From assembly GCF_000003605.2 (NCBI RefSeq), contig NW_003106095.1, positions 8,720 to 72,475 on the forward strand: a stretch of 63,756 nt of DNA, written 5' to 3'. A program made the position numbers and the translations under genes. The notes under the pieces were generated by a model. The model did not search any database and was not told the DNA's origin. It worked only from the letters and a program-made list of their open reading frames with translations. Origin of the DNA: Saccoglossus kowalevskii. Lineage: Eukaryota > Hemichordata > Enteropneusta > Harrimaniidae. Below are positions 12,950-23,950 of this stretch, in pieces; position 1 is the stretch's first letter; each line of letters opens with the position of its first letter.

Positions 12950-13720
12950 GCGCCATACACAGGATAGAGGATCTGGCGATAAGTCCGGGCTTCTACTCCA
13001 AAGGTTACAGGTGGCTGGCATCCAGTTCTGGACATAAGCAGACTAAATCAGTATGTGCTTCTCGATCTGTTTCACAAGGAGACACTAAGCGCAGTTTTAC
13101 TCTCCATGCACCGTTTTGACTGATTAGCCCTGTGATGCCTACCTGCACATAGTGATGCACCCAGCGAATTCAAGGTTCTCTCCTTCAGGTTATGCGCATC
13201 CCCATGGTGTTCGACAGTGTTGAAACAGGTGGGTGTCAGTACACATCAACCCGTACCTACACAATCCAAACAAGGGGTTGTTGGCCGAGCTAAGGCAGGA
13301 TTTAAGTACACCAGTACAGGATTTACTACACCAGTTGGGCTTCCTAGTAAATCAAGAAAAGTCCCATCCTCAACAAACACACCAGTTCAACATGGAGGCA
13401 GGCTTAGTAGCAGGGGCAGGGTAGTTCCCCAAGCCACGTTATGCAGCCGCCTGGTTCAGCACACTTTGTTGCAGCAACGGGCCAACTTAGCACTGATATG
13501 CTTTCGACCCATAGTTTAAGGACAGAGTCTTGCTTCACATGGACAATAGGGTGGTGGTCTCGTATAATAACAAGGAAGGGGGACCAGATCCCCATCGCTG
13601 TCAGTCCTGGCGAAGCAAATTCTCTTTTGGTGCCAGGAATACAATGTGGAGCTAACTGCACAACACCTTCCAGTGGTACAAAACAGTCAAGCAGACGCCC
13701 TCTAGCGAGGACTCAGTCTC
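12950..13720 (+). pseudogene. Broken reverse transcriptase and RNase H of the DIRS-like element
   Basis: Recognisable RT blocks are QYVLLDLFHKETLSAVLLSM (about 13045-13105), DAYLHIVMHP (about 13135) and PYLHNP (about 13250), followed by LLHQLGFLVNQEKSH. The box expected to hold the catalytic aspartate pair (YLDD-like) reads YLHN, so the active site is lost. RNase H-like pieces follow: DNRVVVSYNNKEGG (about 13540) and ELTAQHLPVVQNSQADAL (about 13650). Multiple frames are needed to follow it. It is a dead copy. Confidence 0.7.
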
Positions 13721-13929
13721 CAGACTGTGGAGTGGCAGATACCCCAATGGGTAGACCCCAGACTGTCTTGGGCCGTGGATGCTTTATCGATCCCATAGAT
13801 TCCGGACTCACCTGTCCTCCTGTTCCAACCGGACGGTGCACTACCAATGAGCCCAGCGGTGTACCACTTACACACATGGAAGCTCTCAGTAGACCTTCAC
13901 AGATGGAAGGTTTGTCTGAGCGGGCCGCC

Positions 13930-14760
13930 AATGTCAGGCCAGGGCGAATAAGGATTCCACCAATGCAGCCTACGACTCATAATGGCGAGCGTATGTTGAT
14001 TGGTGTAGTGGAAGGGAGATTGATCCATGCCATCCCTCTGTTGGCCAGGTAGCTAACTTTTTCGTCCATCTGTTTGACGAACTGAGCTTGTCCTATGCGG
14101 TCCTATAGGTCACCCACCCTTGAGAAATCAGCACAACTGAAATATTTGACGCGGAAAACAGTCTTCCTACTAACTCTCCCCTCTGGTAGGCATCGTTCTG
14201 AGCTAGGGGCCTTGTTCTTCTCGGACGAGTGCACTGCCTTTATGGACAATCAAGCCGTTGTAAAGACATGAATCATGTTTCTCACCAAGAATCAAATCCC
14301 AGGACACAATCCCCGCCAATTGTCATCCCCCGTCTGGCCAACATTGTCGACCCGGAGGATCAAGAGGAGTTGCTACTTTGCCCAGTTTGAGCACTGATTT
14401 ACTACGAGAACCATACTAGGGAGTTGAGGCATGGCAACAAGCACATGTTTATCTGTTACTGCCAGGGTAAGCAGGACAGACCAGTCTCTCGACTTCCATT
14501 TCCAGATGGATCACTGTGACCCTGTTTGAGGTTTACAACCGTCTGGCATCCTTGACATAGAGTCTACAAAGACAAAGTACAAGCGCACGAGTTCTATGCG
14601 ATTGCTAACTCATTGGCTCTTGCGTCAGGTTTCCCCCCTCAGCATGTACTGAGGGCAGGCTTCTGGAGAATGCAAAACGTCTTTATCAACTACTACCCAA
14701 GAGATACCCAATCCATTGTGGAGGGTCTTTTTAGGGTGGGTCCTGTCATAGCAGGTCAGA
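13930..14760 (+). pseudogene. Broken tyrosine recombinase of the DIRS-like element
   Basis: The C-terminal part is best preserved at about 14613-14710: ALASGFPPQHVLRAGFW then NVFINYYPRD. This corresponds to the His-x-x-Arg/Trp and final Tyr region of DIRS-type recombinases, with Tyr retained in the YYPRD stretch. The N-terminal half (13.93-14.6 kb) has several stops. No complete open frame remains. Confidence 0.6.
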
Positions 14761-15911
14761 CTTTAGTTACAGATGCAGCCCGGACAACCACAGGGATCTT
14801 TGCGCATAGACGATAAAATAATTGCGCTAGCACATTTTTTGCAGAGAGATTTCTCCTGTTAGTGTTCCTTGGACGTTTCCTGGTCTCGCTTTCGGCCTAT
14901 GCCCTCATGCAGAACCGTTTTGGTTTTTTTGAAGGTTAGTTAGCCCAGAATTTGGGTTTGGGTCTAGCGTTCTCTGGCATACCGAACCCCGTCACCATTT
15001 CAGCATTTTCTTTTGTTATGAGAACGGCACTGGCAAGGTAAGAAACCGTTTATTCACTGGTCTTAACTAGGTGGTAGTCGTAAGTAGAGAGTATTTTCCC
15101 GGACTGGTACACCTTTTATTGTTTTTCAGTTTGCTTGGAAACCCAACACCTATTGGCATCTGACAGTTCAAAATTGTCATTTTGACTGACCGGGGGGTTT
15201 TCAACCCGCCTATTCACATACCCACCATAGATTCCGGACCCCTCCCGACCACCCCACTTTCCATAGTGATTGACTTAGTCCTCAGTTACCTAGAAAACCA
15301 GAAGTGATCAAGATGGTGTTGCCCTCATTGCCTCGGTCACGTGGTTCGTGACTAGGAAGAAAAGTTATGAGGTCATGGGGCTTTCCCTGACCTAGATTTC
15401 TCCCTCCGTCATTGGCTGAATCGCAGATTAATGTCTACAGTTCAAAATATTCATTTGGAATATGTCATTCTGATTGGTCAAGAGTGTGTTTTGATTATGC
15501 AAGTCTTGGTTAAATAGATGAGATACCATGTTTGAAAGTAGACCCAAATCATGAATAACACACAGAATTGTTAAAATCCTTCTGTTTAAGGAAATCTGCA
15601 AAAATAACATTTTGCATAGTGAGTAATGAAAATACGATCCTAGGGTATTTTGGGTCTGAAAGAGAAGCCCTGGAATTTTTTCAGAATTGTGCAAATGGCC
15701 AATTAGTTTCTGTATATTTTTAAATTATGTTGATAGCGATGATGTTGCATACATAGCAGAAACTACACTAATAAGCTTCGCAACACCTGAAGTGCAAATT
15801 TGATCCACTTCTCAGAGTATGTAGAATAGACACCTGTTAGTCCCTGGGTCTATTGGTTGGTTGCAAGTATGTATACTAAGTTTCAGATACTGTTTCACAT
15901 TTGACTCCTGT

Positions 15912-17620
15912 GTGCGAAGCACACAATGATTTTCTTTGCAGTTAGCCTGTCAGTATGTGTGTGTGTGTCCCACTGAAGAACCGTATGTTGATTTTAACGA
16001 AACTTGGTACATAGATTCTCTGGGCTAATGCGCAGATTTGATTAGGTTTTGGTTAAAATACATACATATTAATTACCTAATTTGCATGATAATTAGCTAA
16101 TGTTTAGCCATTTGATGACTGTTCCACAGATTCCTAAACAGCCACTCACTGGATTTTGATGAAACTTGGTACATGCATGCTCTGGACTAATGCATAGATT
16201 TGATTACCGGTAGTTTTAGCATATTAGTCACCTAATTTGCATAATGATTAGTCAATTTTCGGCTTTTCCACTGATATTTCGCGTACTAATTGTCACGTCC
16301 CCGGGACAAGGTCTAGTTGTCAAATAGAACCAAGCCCCTGAAACTAACTATGGTACGAGCCCCCACTTCCAGTAATGGAAGAATGACACAATAAAATGTT
16401 ACAAAATTAGATTTATTGTACTAGTCCAATCAGTAGTGACAGTAATAACAGTGAGCATAGACCAGGGTTGATAAATATTAACATTACAAATAATACCTAG
16501 TAGTTTAATATGACAGGTGGACGTTTTCAATAATAATAATCACTATAAAAATATATTCAACTATGAGCATGTCTCTAAATCAGTGCCAGTTCGTTGGGTT
16601 AACAATTCGGCTAGAGTCTGCGGTCTTGACGATGTGTATTGTACTCACAGTTCGACGAGAAACGAAGTTTTCATTAGCAAATAATAAGTCTCTTCCGAAT
16701 TCTTGAATTCGCTCGTCAGCCGGTCATAAGACTCCACAAAGAAGAACACAACCACGTTATCTCAACAGCAAAACGGATCCGGCGTACAGCAAGGGCAGCA
16801 ACCACGTGCGAGAACTCCTTTCAAGCTCTGCAATTCTCTGTTTTACGTAGTCAAATCGGACCCCTCAGGTCGATCATGGTTCAGACCCTTGCACGACGTA
16901 TCTACTTCCTAGCTTGGAGGTAATTTATACGTCATACGTAACGCAGTTCCCAACTTGTAACTTGGCAGCTATTCAAAACTTGCACAATATATATGCTCAA
17001 CCAAATTTCAATGTATTTTAACTTAAATATTTCCATACTCAATTGATAGAACACAAAAATGGCAAATCACCACGCCCTCATCTGGCGAGCATTCAACCTT
17101 TTGTCCACAAGCCATATTAATTTAATACAAACACTACGAAATCAATCCCTACAAGTCTCGTGAAATTACAGGTACGTAACACTAATCTTCATATTTCAAT
17201 GAAACTTAGTACACAGATGTCACAGGACAATGCACAGACCTGATAGGTTAATATCCATGCATATTAGTTTGCATAATTAATCAATTTTCAGCTTTTGATA
17301 TTTCAAATACTAATCATTACTTTTCAATGAAACTTGGTACATAGATTCTCTAGGAGTATGCAGAGACTTGATTTGTTTTTGGTAAATATTTGTTCATATT
17401 AATCAATGTACAGACCTGATTAGTTTGGGGTAATTCCGTAATTAGCATAATTATAGATATTTGGTTGGTTCACATTTCAATGAAACTTGGTACATACATG
17501 GTCTGTAACATTTTGCAGACCTTAGTAGTTTTACACTCAAATCTGTGTGTCTAATAATTAACTGATTTGCATAATTAGCCAGTTTCCAGCTTTTCCATCA
17601 ATATCTCAAGTACAAGTAAT
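15912..17620 (+). repeat. Degenerate satellite-like repeat, interrupted by a solo LTR
   Basis: Units repeat the phrases ATGAAACTTGGTACAT, a CTAATGCA..GA..TGATTAG stretch, ACCTAATTTGCATAAT, and GCTTTTCCACTGATATTTC. The head has TGTGTGCGAAGCACACAATG and a short GT run. A related copy lies reversed at 58860-59730 with the same head at its far end. The array is continuous apart from the 891-bp LTR insertion at 16291-17181. It is noncoding. Confidence 0.65.
16291..17181 (-). mobile_element. Solo LTR with 5-bp target site duplication
   Basis: The 891-bp block starts TGTCACGT and ends ACGTAACA, so its inverted ends match at 7 of 8 positions. It is flanked on both sides by CTAAT (16286-16290 and 17182-17186). 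The satellite sequence resumes exactly after the duplication. No coding region lies inside, as expected after LTR-LTR recombination. A TTTATT at about 16411 would be an AATAAA on the minus strand, which tentatively sets the orientation. A 5-bp duplication is typical of Gypsy/Ty3-type integration. Confidence 0.8.
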
Positions 17621-18099
17621 TTTAAATGTGTCTCCAATACTCAGCACACAGAAGTTCTTTCTAAGTTTTCTTTGGTTATCTGTCATCACTTAGTGTATTC
17701 CATGAGAACTTAAACCACTTATCCATATGGCCTAAACATTAAAGAAAATGTTAGATGAAGTATGCCCTCTTCTCTTTACTTCACTTCTCTTATTTTTATT
17801 GCATAAACAAGAGTAGCCATCTCTTCTTTTTTGAGTTGAGAAACGTTGTGCTGTTTTTTTAATAGTAATTTTTAGCTTGGAATTTTATTATTTTTATCAG
17901 CTACGGCTACTATTTTATTTATCTTGTTTTCATTTCACTCCGGCTTCTTCAAGACATTGTATCCTTCGTAGATCCACTTAGAACTAAGTGCCATTAGTGT
18001 TTGAAGTCGCTAAGGCTTGTATTGGATATTTTTTTTAGATTTCGTAACTTCAAAAGTTCGTAACTTTTGTTGAACGTCCACAAGTAACTTGAACTTTAA

Positions 18100-18294
18100 T
18101 TAAAGCGGGGGAGTCATCACCTGCGCATGTGATGGTCATACCGTATACCTTTGCGTTTTTTNNNNNNNNNNNNNNNNNNNNNNNNNNNNNNNNNNNNNNN
18201 NNNNNNNNNNNCGTTGAAATTGGGGCAGGGGACCAGACTGTCGTCGCTTGGGACTCAATTTTCGCGCGTGCGCAGGTTACGACCCTCCGCTTTC
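18100..18294. mobile_element. MITE family A, copy 2 (contains an N gap)
   Basis: The left end is TTAAAGCGGGGGAGTCATCA. The right end, GGTTACGACCCTCCGCTTTC, is its imperfect inverse with the terminal TTAA altered to TTCA. Fifty N lie inside at 18162-18211, so the true length is uncertain. Confidence 0.65.
18162..18211. other. Assembly gap, 50 N
   Basis: Run of N inside a family-A MITE. Repeat content probably prevented closure. Any reading frame across it is meaningless. Confidence 1.
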
Positions 18295-19429
18295 AGCTGA
18301 ACTTCCAGGTCCTGGCAACATACAACGTTCACAAACAAAATATGTTACGTTTTTCTTTTGATGTATCATATACTTGTATATGTATTCGAGCTTTTCTGAA
18401 TTACGTCACACTTTATGTCGGGACGATATTGATATCCTAGAAGAGCCCTAAACTTTACTCCATAGATGCTCACTATTCAAGTTGTACTATAATGAACGCC
18501 AACACATGAGCAATGTCAGATGATGATAAATGCTATTTAAAGCAGACATACGATTAATAAGTGCCAACAAATGCCCGTCAGTAATTCAATCAGTCCTCAT
18601 TATTATTATTGTAATTACTATATTATTATTGTAACCATAACGAATTTGTGCTTCATTTGTATTTTCTAAGGCACATAGTGTAACGTGAATAAAGAAAGAA
18701 AAACACGCTAATGATACTCATAGTAAGTGCGAAATTTAATCTGTCTGTTCGAAGTTCGTTCGTAATGTGCACATTGCCGTATTTGGTATTCCGTCACACA
18801 GTAGAACGACCCACATAAAAACGTAATCGATTAGTTTCCATGTATGCCGAGTCACGCACTTAAAACATACTCACAATAAGCGAGCATACAATTATTTTTT
18901 AATAAAAATATATTTGATGATAGAAAATAATTTACTTTTTTATCACAATTAATAATTATTTGTACAAGTGTATTTGTCACATTAATTATTCTGGTTACTA
19001 AAATGTATGTTTGATAAATGCAATGAATGGGACACTCCGGGATCGGAATGGAACGTTATCGACATTATTTTGTTAAATAGAATAATTCGCATAATATACT
19101 ACGATTTAAAAAAAAAGACTTTCTATATAAGTCGAAAATAGACACATTGGCATGTATTTTTACGATTGTTCACTGCTTAATTCCTTTAATACACACAGTC
19201 GATTCTGAACATCGGCTGTGTCGTATTATGTATCCATGGTGATGTTTCTGTATCACTTACTCCATGTATTCTCGATGCAAAACGTATCAGCTGTTATCGT
19301 TTTCTGAATACAAATTCTTCTATGTTCGGCATTTGCAGCCGCAGACACCATTGAAGCTGACATAAAAACCTTGTATATTTTCAATCTGTGTGAGAATATT
19401 CCAGTACATGCAGGATTTCCTGTTGAACC

Positions 19430-20725
19430 ATGAGGATGTTGGTCAGGTACAGCGTTTGCATAGTTGCTTCTATTGTCACGTTTGTAGTGTTGTCCAATAA
19501 TGTGTCTGATGAGTCTACAAGTACGCGGCGATCTGCAACGAATGGACAAAGTGAGTTTCCTAGAGGGGACATGTCATTGAGTGATCTCAAACTGGATTCC
19601 ATTGATGCGAACGGAATGTTAAACATTCCTGCCCCGGAGTCTGTGGACTCCGATATGCCAATGTACCTCTTTCCCATATTTCGATACGGGACAGGGCCGA
19701 ATAATCAGTACAGAAGTTTGAAAGTCGCGATACTATTTGCTATTCACTTTAAGAGAACTTTGGTTTTAGGCCCGTTTTTTAACCATTTCCTTGTGAAGAG
19801 AGAGACGAGGCACTTCAACGAGACTTTTGATGTTGCTACGCTGAGCACACTGCTGCCCGTTGTATCTATTGAACAGTTCTACCATGACTGCAATGGAGAT
19901 GTCGCCAGAATTGTACACGGGAGACCGTTCATAAACAAACCAACGGACTACGAACACTATGAAGATAAATACAGAAAAACTCGGAGGCGATTAAATTTCA
20001 CTACAGGTATTTCACTTCCTGGCGTGGGGACTATTCCAAAATTTGATTACGGAAGCGCCCAAAAATATATAAACGCAAGCAAGAGTAATTGCCTCGGTTT
20101 CTATACTCCACTGACAATTGATTACGAGTTTGTGAACATGACGTCACCACTTACTATTGATGAGTATTATAAAATAGGAAAACAAATCGATGAACACATG
20201 GTCAGAGCAACTCCAATTCAACGAATGGCAGACGAGTTTAAATCCGTTATTTGTAACGGTGCATCTTATATTGCATTGCACTGGCGGGTCAATGATGATT
20301 TCATGAAGACGTGGTGTCCCACAATTAAAAGTAAAGAATGCAAATTGTTTCACGAGTTGAACCAAACTGGATCATTTATTGGCGAACAAATACAGAAGGC
20401 AATGACTCGTGTTAATGTTGGTTGTATCTATCTAGCAGCACCGCCCGACTCTTGGGATCTGATCACTCACCTGAGAGGGTTAGGCATAACCGTTTATACG
20501 CCCAGACAGACCATAATGGACTCTGGAAATAAGAAACTTCTTTTCCTCTACGAAGATAATTATATTCTTTCTCTTATAGAACAAGAATTGGCGCTGAGAT
20601 CAGTATTATTTATCGGTAGTAGTTGTTCATCGTGGACCAGTTTTGTGAAGCGAGAACGACAACTACGTAACCAGCGCACCACATATTTGAGCGAATTATT
20701 CGGCTTCCCTGAAACTAGTTGTTGA
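19430..20725 (+). CDS. O-fucosyltransferase-like type II membrane protein, single exon
   Basis: An uninterrupted 431-codon frame, the longest in the window. Residues about 5-24 form a hydrophobic segment (YSVCIVASIVTFVVL) after a basic start, fitting a signal anchor of a Golgi/ER luminal enzyme. Residues 76-110 read YLFPIFRYGTGPNNQ, then RSLKVAILFAIHFKRTLVLG. This matches the opening of GDP-fucose protein O-fucosyltransferase domains, where a G-x-x-NQ loop precedes a LA..L.RTL strand. ALHWRVNDDF (about residue 282) sits where the family has its conserved H-x-R motif. Several N-x-S/T sites support a luminal position. Substrate is unknown. The assignment to the POFUT-like superfamily is by motif only and no EC number is given. 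Lack of introns could mean a retrocopy or a naturally intronless lineage-specific family. The ATG at 19430 is the first in frame and gives the anchor at the very N-terminus. Confidence 0.75.
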   Translation: MRMLVRYSVCIVASIVTFVVLSNNVSDESTSTRRSATNGQSEFPRGDMSLSDLKLDSIDANGMLNIPAPESVDSDMPMYLFPIFRYGTGPNNQYRSLKVAILFAIHFKRTLVLGPFFNHFLVKRETRHFNETFDVATLSTLLPVVSIEQFYHDCNGDVARIVHGRPFINKPTDYEHYEDKYRKTRRRLNFTTGISLPGVGTIPKFDYGSAQKYINASKSNCLGFYTPLTIDYEFVNMTSPLTIDEYYKIGKQIDEHMVRATPIQRMADEFKSVICNGASYIALHWRVNDDFMKTWCPTIKSKECKLFHELNQTGSFIGEQIQKAMTRVNVGCIYLAAPPDSWDLITHLRGLGITVYTPRQTIMDSGNKKLLFLYEDNYILSLIEQELALRSVLFIGSSCSSWTSFVKRERQLRNQRTTYLSELFGFPETSC

Positions 20726-20776
20726 TGTAGTTATTGTTATATATATATATATATACAATATTTGGTAATCTTTGTT

Positions 20777-20905
20777 TTAAAGCGGGAGGGTCGTCACCTG
20801 CGCACGCGCGGGAATTGAGTCCCAGGCGACGATAACAACACACGCTCAAAACGCAAAGGCTCATGGGTAGGCGCTTGTTTGTTAACAATGACTCCGCCGC
20901 TTTAA
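20777..20905. mobile_element. MITE family A, copy 3, just after the fucosyltransferase-like gene
   Basis: A 129-bp element with TTAA at both ends and termini AGCGGGAGGGTCGTCACC and ACTCCGCCGCT. It begins about 50 bp after the stop codon. An AATAAA at 20918-20923 lies just beyond it, so the element probably sits in the 3' UTR. Confidence 0.75.
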
Positions 20906-20917
20906 ATAACAACATTC

Positions 20918-20923
20918 AATAAA
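20918..20923 (+). promoter_or_regulatory. Candidate polyadenylation signal AATAAA
   Basis: First AATAAA on the plus strand downstream of the stop codon at 20725, roughly 190 nt away and beyond the inserted MITE. If used, the transcript carries the MITE in its 3' UTR. Confidence 0.4.
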
Positions 20924-20929
20924 CCTCTG

Positions 20930-22680
20930 TGTTGATGTAAATAACTACAAATGTACTTGCTTTCTGGCATATAACATTCATAAACTCTGCGGTGCATGGT
21001 GGGAAGGACAAAACCAAATCTCGTGGCTAACTTTCTCTCAACGAGACCACGGCAGCCATTTTCGTCTAACGTTTATTGATGTAATATGTTAATAAATAAA
21101 TACATTATTTATTCACTCGCTAAGTAAATGAGGTGTGGGTAAGAGCGTATATTACTGTTTATTATACCGGTAATAAAAATTAACATTGACATCACCCGCT
21201 TTGCAAAGCTGATGAAGCGAATATGATAATAATTCGCAGCAGCTGCATTGACATCACGAATCAGCGATTGTAGGATTTTATTAATCTTTTAATAACATCA
21301 ACTGTAAATTCATGGCCACCGGTAGTAAGCCATGCATGCATCAATATCATTGTGCACATTTAAATAATTGAAGGTATACTATCATGTTTTGTTTACATAC
21401 GTTTTAATTTGGAAACACATAGTACCCACATTCAAAAAGACACGTTAATTGAAGACAAGTTGCATAGTTGTTGCGTTTGAACTAATATAAATTATATAAG
21501 ATAGCTGGTGTGCCATACACTGTTAATTCACGTCCTGTTGACTCTTGCCTGTTCAAGAGTGAAGATGGTATCTCCACCTTTTCCAGCCTTTCCATGTAAA
21601 TAAGAGTTATGAACAACGCGTTTTCTTCTCAGTGTGTTTTTGTATGAAAGAAAAACACTAAAAAATCCAGATTAAAATAATGCACGTTGACACAGAATGT
21701 ATAAACATGTCATAATCGATGTACTTGGATGTCCCCTGTTTTCAATCCGCGTTAAAATAAAAAAACCTAATCATTGTAAACACCATACTGCTAACATTTT
21801 ACCAAATCAGTGACACAAAGACATGCGAGCTGCTGGGCATACTATAAAAACGATGTGATGGCAGGTGGTTCGAAAAGATGTGTAAAATAGATACAAGCTA
21901 CTTTCGAGTTTCTAGAATCTCAAGTTCATTTGAACATACTATCAATATATTCGATTTAAATTCATAAACCTGATAAGAATAATAAGCATAATTTGCTTCA
22001 CAGAAACTACATATAATCTCGCAACTATGTTGTCAGTCACAAATAACAGTATATTAGCAAACCGGTATTAACAATTTGTAATTATCTGTTTTATTTAAAG
22101 TGCACGGCGGACGATGAAACCATGATATGACAGACTCATCCTGTACTTTTTGCCTGGCTCAAACATGACGTCATTGCCTAGAACCTCGACGACGTGTTAC
22201 CGACATCGGCTCTACTCACACTGTAATACAATTTCCCTCCCACCGACAAACGGATTTCAGTATGTAATACCTTAAGTTTGTACTACGAACTGCATCCAAG
22301 CGCACTCGACAAACACGCAGGTTACAAACAACTGCATAAATTTAAAGAGAATTTAGTGGGCCAAACTGAAATATTGTAGTGCTCTGAGTACATTAGAATT
22401 ATTACTGGTTAGTGTCCTCCTGCATCCCTCATGATTATTTTGTTATTTTTTTCATACTCACACGTGCGTGTGTAATCGTTGTACCAAAGCTTTATTTAGT
22501 TTTAATCACTTAATACCACTAGCGTGTCAACCATGAAGTGTACTTTGAACGAACCCTTCACTGTGATTCTAATGTGCTACACACATACCTGGATTGGTCA
22601 TACTTATTTGAACACAAGTACATGAAGTCATACAATGTGTAAGCTATGGCGTGGATATATCAAATCTCCCTCTACAACAT
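20930..22680. other. Intergenic, no gene or repeat recognised
   Basis: AT-rich sequence with only short open frames that lack splice-compatible or protein-like features. I see no structured RNA and no named repeat here. Confidence 0.5.
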
Positions 22681-22973
22681 TTAACGGGCGCTAGTCGTCG
22701 CGCCACGCATGCGCGAGATATATGGCTCTCATATAAACAAAGATTTAGACTGTTGCGCAGATCAATGAATACAAACTAAGACGTTACCAAGCTTTAATTA
22801 GGTATTTTTTAGGTGATTGGAAGGTTTCGAAGGACTCACTGGCGGTAATTAGTGCAAGTCGCGCCCAGGTCAAACCTCATACTTGTGATTTCCATTAGAA
22901 GAGAGCATTGGATTGTGGGAAAATCAATGTTTATCAACTAAAATGTGGCACATGCGCAGCGCGACGACTTTAA
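22681..22973. mobile_element. MITE family B, copy 2
   Basis: Homologous end to end with 7686-7984, including GCGAGATATATGG, CCAGGTCAAACCTCATACTT and TGTGGGAAAATCAATGTTTA. It begins TTAACGGGCGCTAGTCGTCG and ends GCGCGACGACTTTAAA, with TTAA at both sides. Confidence 0.75.
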
Positions 22974-23354
22974 ACTCAAATTAAATTACAGTGGGCATAG
23001 AATTTCTCAATTATAGAACTAGACTTTCAAAACCGCCACTTCAGCACCAAAGTTTGTCTTACTGGTATATATATACACATAATGACCGCCACAGTCATCT
23101 TTAATACTTTCACAAATGGCTTAGAAATAAAGAATTGAGACACGTGGCGAATGTTGATAACATATGCAGAAAATGTCTGAATTTATCTCCCTAAATCACT
23201 GAATGTCTGATCTCCCACGATTATATTCAATTCACTTAATGTCATTATATAGTTGTATGAATATTCATAGTGACAATTAGGTCAGTCAGAGAGTGCATTA
23301 ATCACTGGTGCAAACAAGCTAGCACTTGATTTGATCAGTTGGACGAAACACGGT

Positions 23355-23950
23355 TGTCACGATTTCGTTAAACATGTTTATTAAAAAAAAACGTACAGAA
23401 GGCTAATCTACAGTGAAATTATCAATATGCTTGGTTTTCTGATTGACAACATATTTGTCGAGTCTTTCAACAGTTGTCACACGCAACGTAATATTACCGT
23501 AATTGGTATAGTACAGGTGTGATGGTTCAAATACCAAAATGGCAACAGTAACAGAAAGACTTCCCTGGCGGCGATGATAAAATACGAACACAGAGCCAAC
23601 AGATGAGGTTTCAACTGGTACTGGTATTATTATACTCTGCAAACATCAAGTACAATAATGCGGTAAAACGCCACTACTCCAATAACTAAATACTTAAACT
23701 CCAACACAATTCAACGAGATCTCCGATCTGATCTCAGTGCTGAACAACTGCCCTATATATACCCCCACTGTCTATAAATAGACCATTACATCAGCATACA
23801 TAATGAGTCTGGAACTTACTACAAATTTCTAGAATGTTCCATTACCTTCTATTGCCTCCTACAGTGTTCTATTACCTATTCAACCATTTTCTAAAAAATA
23901 TAGAATATTCCACCCAGACACAGTACGGTTCTAGAACATTCTCAGTGACA
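23355..23950 (-). mobile_element. Candidate solo LTR, minus orientation
   Basis: The block starts TGTCAC and ends GTGACA, a perfect 6-bp inverted end. On the minus strand a TATATATA box lies mid-element (about 23755) and AATAAA lies close to the 3' end (about 23380), the usual LTR order of promoter then poly(A) signal. Flanks are CGGT on the left and CGGA on the right, only a partial target duplication. There is no internal region beside it. It could be an unrelated promoter-like repeat. Confidence 0.5.

Larger units (their letters stand above)
11735..15400 (+). mobile_element. Decayed DIRS-like tyrosine-recombinase retroelement
   Basis: The block is richer in G+C than its surroundings and reads in DIRS order on the plus strand: a gag-like region (about 11.75-12.75 kb), reverse transcriptase (about 12.95-13.45 kb), RNase H (about 13.5-13.72 kb) and tyrosine recombinase (about 13.9-14.75 kb). 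Frameshifts and stops interrupt every domain. No long LTRs are apparent, consistent with DIRS elements, which use split or inverted termini. The exact ends are not resolved; the 3' noncoding part runs to about 15.4 kb. Confidence 0.75.
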
